This document shows positions 17,828 through 25,744 of a stretch of DNA of 36,277 bases, piece after piece. The notes under the pieces are model-generated. The model was not told the origin of the DNA. It searched no databases and saw only the letters and a list, made by a program, of their open reading frames with translations. Source of the stretch: Lentisphaerota bacterium (lineage in GTDB: Bacteria; Verrucomicrobiota; Lentisphaeria; Victivallales; Victivallaceae); NCBI GenBank assembly GCA_015061525.1, contig SUWK01000021.1, positions 1-36,277 on the forward strand, read 5' to 3'. Numbering within the stretch: the first letter of the stretch is position 1; each line of letters opens with the position of its first letter. The position numbers and the translations under genes are program-made.

Positions 17828-18837
17828 TCTTCTCATACATCTGCAAACGGCTGCTGCTGGCAATTTTCACCCTGCTGACGATCCTCTTTGTCAGTTACGC
17901 TCTGCTGCGTCTTGCTCCGGGGGATCCGACCCGCAGCGACATGCTTACCGGTGAAAGCGGCAGTATGGACAGCAAAAACAGTGCCCTGCGTCAGAATAAC
18001 GCCCTGCGCGAAAAACTCGATCTGGATAAACCGATCGTCACCGGCTTTGCCATCTGGCTGAAAAAAGCGGTTCTGCACGGGGATTTCGGGGAGTCTGCCG
18101 CCGTTGAACCGGGCAGAAAAGTGACTGCTCTGATCGCACAAAGAATTCCTCTGACTGTAACATTGAATTGCTGGGCGATTGCCCTGACGTACTTCTTTGC
18201 CATAATCATCGGAGTAACTTCTGCGTCCAAAGCCGGTTCCGTCTATGACCGCACGATGGAAATACTCCTTTTCACGCTCTACTCTCTGCCGGTGATGTGG
18301 GTGGGACTGCTGCTGCAGGCTCTCTTCTGCGAAGGCGGCAAATATCCGTTCTTTCCCCTCAGCGGAACTCTGCCGGAAAATTCTCTGGAACTGACCATCT
18401 GGCAGTACACCTTTGAGCAGTTCCGCCATCTGCTGCTGCCGGTTCTCACGCTGACCTACGGCGGACTTGCCGGATTGTCGCGCTTTGCCCGCGGAAGTGT
18501 GCTGCAGAATATCCGTGCCGACTTCATCCGCACCGCCCGTGCCAAAGGTTTGTGCGGAACGGAAGTGCTGTGGAAACACGCTTTCGGCAATGCGTTGATA
18601 ACCATGATAACGCTCTTCAGCGGATTGCTGCCCGCGCTGATTTCCGGCAGTGTATTGGTGGAGTACATATTCAATCTGCCGGGCATGGGGACACTCTCGC
18701 TGCAGTCGCTTTCCAGCCGCGATTATCCGTTGCAGATGGCTCTCTTCACCTTCGCCGGAGCATTGACTCTGACCGGAATATTCATCTGCGACCTATTATA
18801 TATGGCTGCAGATCCGAGAATCAGGTTGACAAAATGA
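17824..18837 (+). CDS. DppB/OppB-type ABC transporter permease
   Basis: A 337-residue inner-membrane permease of peptide/nickel-type ABC importers. The N-terminus (RLLLAIFTLLTILFVSYALLRLAPGDP) is the classic DppB opening. The cytoplasmic coupling loop is visible as DFIRTARAKGLCGTEVLWKHAFGNAL (EAA-type). About six membrane segments. The start is TTG at 17824, overlapping the preceding TGA; it is kept because the family N-terminus begins there. No DppC partner, ATPase or binding protein is next to it, so it must work with subunits encoded elsewhere or be a remnant. Confidence 0.88.
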   Translation: MIFSYICKRLLLAIFTLLTILFVSYALLRLAPGDPTRSDMLTGESGSMDSKNSALRQNNALREKLDLDKPIVTGFAIWLKKAVLHGDFGESAAVEPGRKVTALIAQRIPLTVTLNCWAIALTYFFAIIIGVTSASKAGSVYDRTMEILLFTLYSLPVMWVGLLLQALFCEGGKYPFFPLSGTLPENSLELTIWQYTFEQFRHLLLPVLTLTYGGLAGLSRFARGSVLQNIRADFIRTARAKGLCGTEVLWKHAFGNALITMITLFSGLLPALISGSVLVEYIFNLPGMGTLSLQSLSSRDYPLQMALFTFAGALTLTGIFICDLLYMAADPRIRLTK

Positions 18838-18854
18838 AAAAAGCGTGATAGATT
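18826..18854 (+). promoter_or_regulatory. Promoter of the secreted repeat-protein gene
   Basis: A perfect TTGACA (18826-18831) overlaps the last codons of the permease gene; a 17-nt spacer and TAGATT (18849-18854) follow. The -10 is weaker than elsewhere in the window. Confidence 0.5.
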
Positions 18855-18899
18855 ATATCAGAAGCTGTACCGCTGTTACGATCAAGGAGAAAAATTTTT

Positions 18900-20531
18900 A
18901 TGCGTTTGAAGTATATTTTGTCTGCTGTTATCACTTTGACTGCTGTTATCGTGTCCGCCGCTGACCCGATGGAGTCACTTGTCAGTCTGCGCAATGCCGT
19001 TATCAAAAACGATATCGATTCGGCAATGTCATTTCTTGAAAGAAAGTACACTTCAGAGATGATCAAAAGCAGCAGGATACCGAAACAACTGCGCGACATT
19101 CTGATCAATCTTACCGGAGCTTTTGAAGAGACTTCCGTCAGGATGAAAAACCCCGACCGTGCCGACATTTTCGCTTCTGTAAAAGGTGAGGACGGTAAAG
19201 ATTACACCATCCGTATCGTAATGATGCGTCAGGACGCCAATTATCTTTTCAGCACTTTCAGCAAACAGCCGCTGCCGGGAGCAAAAATTTATCTGGATGA
19301 GTTCCTTAATGCTTTGAACCACGGTGATACAGATCTGGCGAAAAGTTACCTTGATGAAAAACTTGCCGGGGAGTTTGCCGACGGTATCCCTGCCGCACTG
19401 CGCCTGCAGGCGGTCAATAAAGTATCCGCACCGGAAAATTCCGGCAGCGATGTGGTTTTCCCCCTGGAACGCATGGGGGAAAAGGGCACTGTCACCATGA
19501 CGGAGGATAAACTCATGTGGAAAATTTCCGGCATCAGCAAAAATCTGCTGACGGACAACGCCGCCATGACCATCATGCCCTTTACGGAAAACTGCCGGGT
19601 CTTCGCCGGACAATTCGAAAAACTCAAACAGGAGCTGATCAAAAACGGTCTGAATGACAAAAATGCCGGTAAAGATGTGGATGAGGTCAAAACTCTTGCC
19701 GAAGCATTTCTCAAGGCTTATGCCGCCTCCGATCAGGAAGAGATCAAAAAATACACTGCCGACACTTTCGCCAATCAGCTTATTGAAGATATCCAGCACA
19801 ACCGGAGCAACGCCAAAGGAAGCACCTCTTCGATCGTAATGATCCTCTTTTCTTCAGACAGTGAAGCGGAAATTTGTGTACAGACAGTTTCCGCGCACTA
19901 CACCGCACACAATATTTACAAAGCGAAAAAAGAAAATGAGCAGTGGAAAATCCACTCCGTCATCCAGACCCCGGACTTCAACAGCAAACGCAAAGCCCTG
20001 ATCGACAATGCGGATTTTGCCGCGCGCAGTGAGGAACTGCTGCTGGCACTGCTTTTCAAAAGCCGCCACCTGATCCACCCGGAAAGTTTCACGCTGATCG
20101 CCGGAGGCATTGAAATGCTCAAGAACAGCGAAGTATTCCGTGACGACGACAACAGCAGAACCGCTCTCTTGAACAAACTCAAAGCGATGCTCTTTGAAGA
20201 ACTGGCGATACACTTTTCCTCTTTCGCCGGATTCAAAAGAATCAATTTCTCCGTTGACAATTCCGACGGCAAACTGGTCAGATTCAGCACTGACCAAAAC
20301 AGCGACGCCGGATTGCAGATGACCATGACCGGCAGCGAAGAAAACAATGACATCAAATGGCTCATCAGCGGCGATCCGCAACTGGCAAAACTGCTCCAGC
20401 AAATCATGCAGAAACTCCAGGCTGAACTGCAGAAAGAGCTGCAGCCCGTCGGCGATGTGGATGCAAATGAGCAGAATATCAAAGCGCGTGTAAACAAAGC
20501 TGACAGCGAGATCGACCCGGATCTGGAATAA
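18900..20531 (+). CDS. Secreted protein of unknown function with repeated helical/NTF2-like segments
   Basis: 543 residues with a signal peptide (MRLKYILSAVITLTAVIVSAA), so exported. Not recognised as a named family. It contains several related segments of about 130-150 residues, each starting with a helix of the form 'LRNAVIKNDIDSAMSFL', 'LNALNHGDTDLAKSYL' or 'LKAYAASDQEEIKKYT', followed by beta-rich stretches such as ISSV/WKI. This resembles tandem SnoaL/DUF4878-type domains but is inference. Gln/Leu-rich amphipathic helix near the end. ATG has AGGAGA 9 nt upstream. It is monocistronic, with its own promoter and a terminator lying inside the converging VOC gene. Confidence 0.75.
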   Translation: MRLKYILSAVITLTAVIVSAADPMESLVSLRNAVIKNDIDSAMSFLERKYTSEMIKSSRIPKQLRDILINLTGAFEETSVRMKNPDRADIFASVKGEDGKDYTIRIVMMRQDANYLFSTFSKQPLPGAKIYLDEFLNALNHGDTDLAKSYLDEKLAGEFADGIPAALRLQAVNKVSAPENSGSDVVFPLERMGEKGTVTMTEDKLMWKISGISKNLLTDNAAMTIMPFTENCRVFAGQFEKLKQELIKNGLNDKNAGKDVDEVKTLAEAFLKAYAASDQEEIKKYTADTFANQLIEDIQHNRSNAKGSTSSIVMILFSSDSEAEICVQTVSAHYTAHNIYKAKKENEQWKIHSVIQTPDFNSKRKALIDNADFAARSEELLLALLFKSRHLIHPESFTLIAGGIEMLKNSEVFRDDDNSRTALLNKLKAMLFEELAIHFSSFAGFKRINFSVDNSDGKLVRFSTDQNSDAGLQMTMTGSEENNDIKWLISGDPQLAKLLQQIMQKLQAELQKELQPVGDVDANEQNIKARVNKADSEIDPDLE

Positions 20532-20540
20532 GATACCGTC

Positions 20541-20885
20541 TCACTGCGCCTGACAGAGCAGAACTTTATTGCCTTCCGGATCACTGACCCGGAAGGCTTT
20601 TTTCCCACCGGTGCGGAACGCTTCATCCACCGGACAGCACTCGCGCTCAAGATGTTTGATCAATTCCGGCAGATCGTTGACCTCCAACATGAAACTGCAC
20701 GCACTTGAAGAGTGTTCCAAGTAGGGCGAAGTACACTTTTCCAATACCAGAAATGTGTCTCTGTTCAACAGAAACTCCACTTGAAAGTTACTGTCAAACA
20801 CCGGTTCACCAAGTTTCAATGTACTGCGGTAAAAATAACGGCAGATATCAAGATTTTCCACCAGTAAAACGATTTCACAACGCAT
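20541..20885 (-). CDS. VOC (glyoxalase/bleomycin-resistance fold) family protein
   Basis: A 114-residue single-domain VOC protein: EIVLLVENLDICRYFYRSTL at the start and AFRVSDPEGNKVLL at the end are the two halves of the beta-alpha-beta-beta-beta fold, with the usual terminal DPEGN. Such proteins form dimers that bind metals or small molecules; the role here is not defined. ATG at 20885 has AAGGAG upstream. It converges with the secreted-protein gene, with only 9 bp between stops, and its conserved C-terminal codons double as that gene's terminator. Confidence 0.85.
   Translation of the reverse strand: MRCEIVLLVENLDICRYFYRSTLKLGEPVFDSNFQVEFLLNRDTFLVLEKCTSPYLEHSSSACSFMLEVNDLPELIKHLERECCPVDEAFRTGGKKAFRVSDPEGNKVLLCQAQ
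20571..20603 (+). terminator. Intrinsic terminator located inside the VOC coding region
   Basis: GCCTTCCGG (20571-20579), 9-nt loop, CCGGAAGGC (20589-20597), then six T. A textbook rho-independent terminator on the plus strand, 40 nt after the stop of the secreted-protein gene, made entirely of VOC codons. Confidence 0.85.
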
Positions 20886-20908
20886 AAATCAATTTCTCCT
20901 TTGCACAC

Positions 20909-20937
20909 AATATACCCCGGAAAAGCACTTTTGTCAA
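20909..20937 (-). promoter_or_regulatory. Promoter of the VOC gene
   Basis: Minus strand: TTGACA (20932-20937), a 17-nt spacer and TATATT (20909-20914). One of the best promoter matches in the window. The repeat arm at 20938 begins immediately next to the -35 hexamer. Confidence 0.75.
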
Positions 20938-21144
20938 GCCAGCTTTCTTTTGCAAAAAAGAAAGCTGGGCAAAGAAAATGAACTGTCGCGCCGCTCCGTT
21001 GTCGCGGCTTGATCGACGCTTTTGAAAAAAGCTTAGCAAAACCTCAGTGGTGGTTCGGCTCTGGCGGGCTATCGCCCATCCGTACCCATCCGTACCCATC
21101 CGTACCCATCCGTACCCATCCGTACCCATCCGTACCCATCCGTA
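20938..21144 (+). repeat. Left inverted arm of the phage-gene cassette
   Basis: No gene in 20886-21243 beyond this arm and the VOC promoter. It holds modules M3 and M4 of the terminal repeat (13-bp hairpin with a GCAA loop at 20939-20968; GC core at about 20983-21017), then a stretch reading GGTGGTTCGGCTCTGGCGGG, then seven tandem copies of CCCATCCGTA (21075-21144). The same order occurs in reverse complement at 22501-22777. Confidence 0.85.
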
Positions 21145-21243
21145 CCTCCACCCCCGCCCTCCCCCAAAAAAGCCCGCGCGGCATGTTTACAATAGAGCAT
21201 ATATATAGAGAGAGCAATTTTTTACCATTGGAGGGTACACACT

Positions 21244-21984
21244 ATGAGCAAGAAAAAAGAGACCATTATCGTTCACGTCAACCAGCTGGATGCGCTGTTG
21301 GCATTGACTCCGGAAGATATGCAGACGATCGTATCGGCAATGCGGAAGTATGCTTTCGGGAATGAATCAGTTGACATTCCGGAACATCTGCAGTTCGGCT
21401 GGATATTTTTCAAACAGGCAATAGATTACGATTGCAAACGCTACGCAGCAGCCTGCAGTGCAAGGCAGGAAGCCGGCAGAAAGGGCGGAATAGCAAGTCA
21501 GGCAAAACAAGCAAATCAGGCAAAAGAAGCAAAACAAGCCAATAACAATAACAATAACAATAACAATAACAATAACAATAACAAACACAGTAACAATAAC
21601 ACTCCCTCTGATGAAACCCGGGAGGCGGTCATTGTTTTGGAGAAAGAGCAGTTTTACAGTGCCGTGGATGAGATAGTGAAAAGTTATCCGTCCTGCCGTC
21701 CGGCACAGAGAGATAAGACGATAAGTGCCGTTGCGGAAAAATTGGCAGAGGATCAGGATCGACCGGTACCGGAGATACTTGACGAAATAGTTGCAGGAGT
21801 TAAAGCCTACGCATCGGCAGTGGAAACGTGGGAAGAAAAACGCTTTGTCAGTGATCCGGTGAAGTTCATCCGGGAAGGGACGTACAAGTGTGATCCGGCA
21901 GTCTGGGTACGCAAACCGCCGCACTCACCGGCAAAAAACGGTTTTAATCCGATGGATCCGGCAACGTGGAACCGCCCGGAGTAA
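21244..21984 (+). CDS. DUF6291-like phage replication-type protein with poly-Asn tract
   Basis: 246 residues. The N-terminal ~85 residues (LDALLALTPEDMQTIVSAMRKYAFG, FGWIFFKQAIDYDCKRY, RQEAGRKGG) match the pattern of the DUF6291-type domain common in phage and plasmid replication genes. A Gln/Ala/Lys linker follows, then 14 consecutive Asn coded by seven perfect AATAAC units (21541-21582). The C-terminal domain has YPSCRPAQRDKTISAVAEKL and a FVSDPVKFIREGTYKCDP segment typical of primase or helicase-loader accessory proteins. ATG is preceded by GGAGGG. Probably co-transcribed with the next gene. Role in replication is inference from family resemblance. Confidence 0.75.
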   Translation: MSKKKETIIVHVNQLDALLALTPEDMQTIVSAMRKYAFGNESVDIPEHLQFGWIFFKQAIDYDCKRYAAACSARQEAGRKGGIASQAKQANQAKEAKQANNNNNNNNNNNNNNKHSNNNTPSDETREAVIVLEKEQFYSAVDEIVKSYPSCRPAQRDKTISAVAEKLAEDQDRPVPEILDEIVAGVKAYASAVETWEEKRFVSDPVKFIREGTYKCDPAVWVRKPPHSPAKNGFNPMDPATWNRPE

Positions 21985-21996
21985 GGAGGAAAAGTT

Positions 21997-22485
21997 ATGC
22001 AGTGGCAGGAGTTTTATTCAACGTGGCTCGCATTGATCGGCAGGATCGACCGGGAGGTGCTGGGTGTGTGGAACGAATATATTTCAGCGTGTGACCGTGA
22101 TACAGCTCTGGAAGCGGTGAACAGCCTCGCGGAAAAGTACAATCCGGCAAAGGAGAAAGACAGCTTTGTTCTTATGCCCAATTTGTGGCAGTTCCGCAGG
22201 GAGTACGAAAATATCCGGGAGCGGAAACGTCAGCAGAAGAAGAGTTGTGTTTCCTGCGGATTTTGTGAAAATTCCGGAACCGTATACGTTCTGGATACCG
22301 GCAACTATCAGAGCGATGAGTTCCCGGTCGATCCCGGAGTTTACGACGGCAGGCGCTGCTTGTGTGTCGTGCCCTGTCCGCACTGCCGGAAAGACAACTA
22401 CAGCGGTATGGCGGAACTTTCCGACAGGATCATCCGTTTCTGCCGTCCGTTTTCCCGGCGCGATGAACTGCTTATGCCGGGGTGA
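21997..22485 (+). CDS. Cys-rich zinc-finger protein, phage-like
   Basis: 162 residues. The N-terminal half is helical (WQEFYSTWLALIGRIDREVLGVWNEYI; SFVLMPNLWQFRREYE). The C-terminal half has two paired cysteine groups, CVSCGFCENSG and CLCVVPCPHC, which fit a zinc-binding fold. Small proteins of this layout follow replication genes in phages. ATG has AAGGAGG 6-7 nt upstream, 12 bp after the preceding stop. Exact role unknown. With its neighbour it forms the whole content of the cassette bounded by inverted repeat arms. Confidence 0.72.
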   Translation: MQWQEFYSTWLALIGRIDREVLGVWNEYISACDRDTALEAVNSLAEKYNPAKEKDSFVLMPNLWQFRREYENIRERKRQQKKSCVSCGFCENSGTVYVLDTGNYQSDEFPVDPGVYDGRRCLCVVPCPHCRKDNYSGMAELSDRIIRFCRPFSRRDELLMPG

Positions 22486-22500
22486 GCGACAGCCGGTGTA

Positions 22501-22777
22501 CGGATGGGTACGGATGGGTACGGATGAGTACGGATGAGTACGGATGAGTACGGATGGGTACGGATGAGTACGGAGGGCGGCAGCCCGCAGAGCCGAACCA
22601 CCCCACAAAAAAAGAAAAAACCAGCGGGTGTTACTCCACTGAGTTTTTTGCAAAGCTTTTTTTCAAAAAAGCGTCGATCAAGCCGCGACATCGGAGCGGC
22701 GCGACAGTTCATTTTCTTTGCCAAGCTTTCTTTTTTGCAAAAGAAAGCGGCAAAAGAAAAGTAAGGGCTTGCAAAAA
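22501..22777 (-). repeat. Right inverted arm of the phage-gene cassette
   Basis: Reverse complement of the left arm. Seven 10-bp units CGGATG(G/A)GTA (22501-22570), then GGGCGGCAGCCCGCAGAGCCG, then the complement of M4 and M3, with the hairpin near 22728-22749 (loop GCAA on the minus strand) and the core near 22673-22708. It is longer than the left arm because M4 is complete here. Nothing else is seen between 22486 and 22844 except the purB leader. Confidence 0.85.
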
Positions 22778-22806
22778 TTGCTTTAACAGTTTAAATTATA
22801 TAAGAT
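22778..22806 (+). promoter_or_regulatory. Possible purB promoter
   Basis: TTGCTT (22778-22783), 17 nt, TAAGAT (22801-22806), in an A/T-rich stretch 38 nt before the purB start. A TTGCAA at 22769 offers an alternative; neither matches well. Confidence 0.3.
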
Positions 22807-22844
22807 GAATTTTATGCATCACTTAAAGATAAAGAGGTTTTTTC

Positions 22845-24290
22845 ATGATTAACGATCCTGCAAATTGCGTTTACCGCAATCCGCTCACCGACCGCTACGC
22901 GGGCAAAGAGATGAGTTTCATCTGGTCGCCCCAGCACAAACACGCTACCTGGCGCAAGCTCTGGCTGACCCTCGCCACCTGTGAAAAGGCTTTGGGCCTG
23001 CCGATCACCGATGAGCAGATCGCCGGTCTTGCCGCACATCAGGATGATATCGACTTCGACCGTGTTGCCGAGCTTGAAAAAGAGCTGCGTCACGACGTCA
23101 TGAGCCATATCCGCGCCCTTTCCGAACTCTGTCCGGAATCCGCCCCCATCATCCACCTCGGTGCCACCAGCTGTTTTGTCACCGACAACACCGAGCTGCT
23201 CCAGACCAAAGAAGCATTTGCCGTCATCCGGGGAAAACTGCTCAAACTGATTGCCAACCTTGCGGACTTCTGCGAAGAAAACCGCGCTCTGCCCATGCTC
23301 GGATTCACCCATTTCCAGCCGGCACAGCTCACGACTCTGGGCAAACGTTTCGCCCTCTATCTGCAGGATTTCGTCCTCGACTTTGAACGTCTTGACCGCG
23401 AAATGAACGAACTGCCTTTCCGCAGTGTCAAAGGCACCACCGGTACCCAGGCAAGTTTCCTCGAACTTTTTGACGGCGACCATGACAAGTGCCGCCAACT
23501 GGAAAAAGACGTTGCTAAAGCGATGGGTTTTGACCGCGTGATCTCGCTTTCCGGTCAGACCTACACCAGAAAAGTCGACTACTTCGTATTGTCCACCCTC
23601 TCCGGCATTGCCCAGAGTGCGGCGAAAATGGCGACCGATATCCGGCTGCTGGCGAGCATGAAGGAAGTTGAAGAGCCTTTCGGCAAAAAACAGGTCGGTT
23701 CCAGTGCCATGGCTTACAAACGCAACCCCATGCGCAGCGAACGCGTCACCTCACTTGCCCGCTATGTCATGAATCTGCCCGGCAACGCCGCCATGACCCA
23801 CGCGACCCAGTGGTTTGAACGCACCCTTGACGACTCCGCCAACCGCCGCGTCGTCCTGCCCGAAGCGTTCCTTGCCACCGATGTCATCCTCTCCATTCTC
23901 ATCAACGTCACCGACGGTCTGCAGGTCTGGAAAAAAGTCATCGCCAAGCACATCAATGCCGAACTGCCCTTCATGGCTACCGAAAACCTCCTCATGGAGG
24001 CGGTCAAACACGGCGGTGACCGTCAGGAACTGCACGAAGTCATCCGCGAACACTCCATGGCAGCCAGCCGCCGCGTCAAGGAAGAGGGTCTGGACAACGA
24101 CCTCATCGACCGTCTGCGCAATGATCCGGCTTTTGCCGCCATCAAAGATGACTTTGACACCATCATCAATCCCTCGGCATTCATCGGGCGCGCTCCGCAA
24201 CAGGTCGAAGCGTTCCTCGCCGAAGTTGTCCGTCCGCTGCTTGAAGCAAACAAAGATGCCATCAAAAGCGGCGACAGCGTGAATGTCTGA
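22845..24290 (+). CDS. purB: Adenylosuccinate lyase (eukaryote-like type)
   Basis: A 481-residue cytoplasmic enzyme of purine synthesis; it cleaves SAICAR and adenylosuccinate with release of fumarate. The superfamily signature GSSAMAYKRNPMRSER holds the catalytic serine loop, and LGATSCFVTDN and KGTTGTQASFL give the other active-site segments. Length and the motifs WFERTLDDSANRR, ELPFMATEN and PSAFIGRAPQQVE fit the longer animal-type enzyme as I recall it, rather than the ~430-residue Bacillus type. ATG has AGAGG upstream. It is followed by uxaC (53-bp gap) and purM. Confidence 0.95.
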   Translation: MINDPANCVYRNPLTDRYAGKEMSFIWSPQHKHATWRKLWLTLATCEKALGLPITDEQIAGLAAHQDDIDFDRVAELEKELRHDVMSHIRALSELCPESAPIIHLGATSCFVTDNTELLQTKEAFAVIRGKLLKLIANLADFCEENRALPMLGFTHFQPAQLTTLGKRFALYLQDFVLDFERLDREMNELPFRSVKGTTGTQASFLELFDGDHDKCRQLEKDVAKAMGFDRVISLSGQTYTRKVDYFVLSTLSGIAQSAAKMATDIRLLASMKEVEEPFGKKQVGSSAMAYKRNPMRSERVTSLARYVMNLPGNAAMTHATQWFERTLDDSANRRVVLPEAFLATDVILSILINVTDGLQVWKKVIAKHINAELPFMATENLLMEAVKHGGDRQELHEVIREHSMAASRRVKEEGLDNDLIDRLRNDPAFAAIKDDFDTIINPSAFIGRAPQQVEAFLAEVVRPLLEANKDAIKSGDSVNV

Positions 24291-24343
24291 GCAACCGAAC
24301 CGGATAAAGCAACATCAAGCAAAATATAAGGAGTTAAACAAAA

Positions 24344-25717
24344 ATGGCTTTTATGGATAAAAATTACCTGATCGGCAATGCTGCCGGTCTGCAGATCTTT
24401 GACACCGTTAAATCCCTGCCGGTCGTCGACCCCCACAACCACGCCAACGTCAAAGAGATCGCCGACAACAACTGTTACAGCGATGCCTGGCAGCTCTTCG
24501 CCGCCACCGACCACTACGTCTGGGAGATGATGCGCAAACGCGGCGTGCCGGAAACTCTCATCACCGGCAAAACCGCCTCCAATGAGGAAAAATTCCTCGC
24601 ACTTGCCAAAATTTTCCCCGAAGTCGCCGGAAACCCGGTCTACGAATGGATCCACCTTGACCTCAAACGCTACTTCGGCATTGAAGAACTCCTCTCTGAA
24701 AAGACCGGCAAAAAGATCTTTGACACCGTCAATGCCAAACTTGCCACCGATGCCTACCGTCCGCAGGCCCTGCTCACCGGTCCGCTGAATGTGGAAGTGA
24801 TGAGTTCAACCGACGATCTGATCGACACGCTGGAAGATCACGCCAGAGCCAACGCCGCTTTCGGCAGAGTCCTCATCCGTCCGACGTGGCGGCCCGACAA
24901 AGCCATGAAGATCTTCGCCCCGGCGTGGCGGCCGTATATGAATCAGGTCGCTGCCCGTTTCAATATCACCCTCAACAGCGTGCGCGATCTGGTCGATGCT
25001 TTCAAAATGAGCCACGACTACTTTGCCGAACGCAACTGCCGCGCCAGTGACCACGGTCTTGAATATCCGGTTTTCGCGGATATTGATGAAAAAACCGCCG
25101 ATCGCGTATTCCGCAAAGCGATGGCAGAGGAAAGCCTTACGCTGGAAGAGGTCAACGCCTTCATGGGCTACATCCTCGCTGAAGCCGCTGAATTGAACAG
25201 TCAGACCGACTGGGTCACCCAGCTGCACCTCGGAGCCGTGCGCGACGTGCGCGCCACGCTCTTTGACGCTCTGGGTCCGGATGTCGGCGGCGATATCAGC
25301 AGTCACTATCTGGATTATGCTCCGGCACTCTGCAGCTTCCTCAACCGCTTTGATGACCGCTTGAAGGTGGTTCTCTACTGTCTGGAAGCCTCCCACCAGG
25401 GAACACTGGCCACCATCAGCCGTGCTTTCGGAGCCAAAGTCGCTCTCGGTTCGGCATGGTGGCTGCTCGACACCCCAATCGGCATGCACCGTCAGCTGGA
25501 ATACATCGGTTCCACGGATACGTTGAGCAACTTTGCCGGTATGGTTTCCGACTCCCGCAAACTTTTGAGCTACGGTTCGCGTTTTGAGATGTTCCGCCGG
25601 GTGATGTCCGACGTGCTTGGCAATCTGGTCGAACGCGGTCAGATGCCCGCTGAGATCGCCTTTGACCTTGCCGAACGCATGGCGTACAGCGGCACCAAGA
25701 AATTCTGGAATCTGTGA
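24344..25717 (+). CDS. uxaC: Glucuronate isomerase
   Basis: 457 residues. It interconverts D-glucuronate and D-fructuronate (also galacturonate and tagaturonate) in the amidohydrolase-like fold. Visible motifs: VVDPHNHANVKEI near the start (metal-binding HxH), TLEDHARANAAFGRVLIRPTWRPDKAM, TDWVTQLHLGAVRD, and GSAWWLLDTPIGMHRQLEYIGSTDTLSNFAGMVSDSRKLLSY at the end, which contains the conserved DSRK. ATG has AAGGAG upstream. It sits between two purine genes (27 bp before purM), an odd placement for a uronate enzyme. Confidence 0.93.
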   Translation: MAFMDKNYLIGNAAGLQIFDTVKSLPVVDPHNHANVKEIADNNCYSDAWQLFAATDHYVWEMMRKRGVPETLITGKTASNEEKFLALAKIFPEVAGNPVYEWIHLDLKRYFGIEELLSEKTGKKIFDTVNAKLATDAYRPQALLTGPLNVEVMSSTDDLIDTLEDHARANAAFGRVLIRPTWRPDKAMKIFAPAWRPYMNQVAARFNITLNSVRDLVDAFKMSHDYFAERNCRASDHGLEYPVFADIDEKTADRVFRKAMAEESLTLEEVNAFMGYILAEAAELNSQTDWVTQLHLGAVRDVRATLFDALGPDVGGDISSHYLDYAPALCSFLNRFDDRLKVVLYCLEASHQGTLATISRAFGAKVALGSAWWLLDTPIGMHRQLEYIGSTDTLSNFAGMVSDSRKLLSYGSRFEMFRRVMSDVLGNLVERGQMPAEIAFDLAERMAYSGTKKFWNL

Positions 25718-25744
25718 TAATTTTACATAAGGATTGGAAAACAA

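Noticed and set aside
21075-21144. 10-bp tandem units considered as a CRISPR array
   Set aside because: Units are directly adjacent with no spacers, and no cas genes are nearby.
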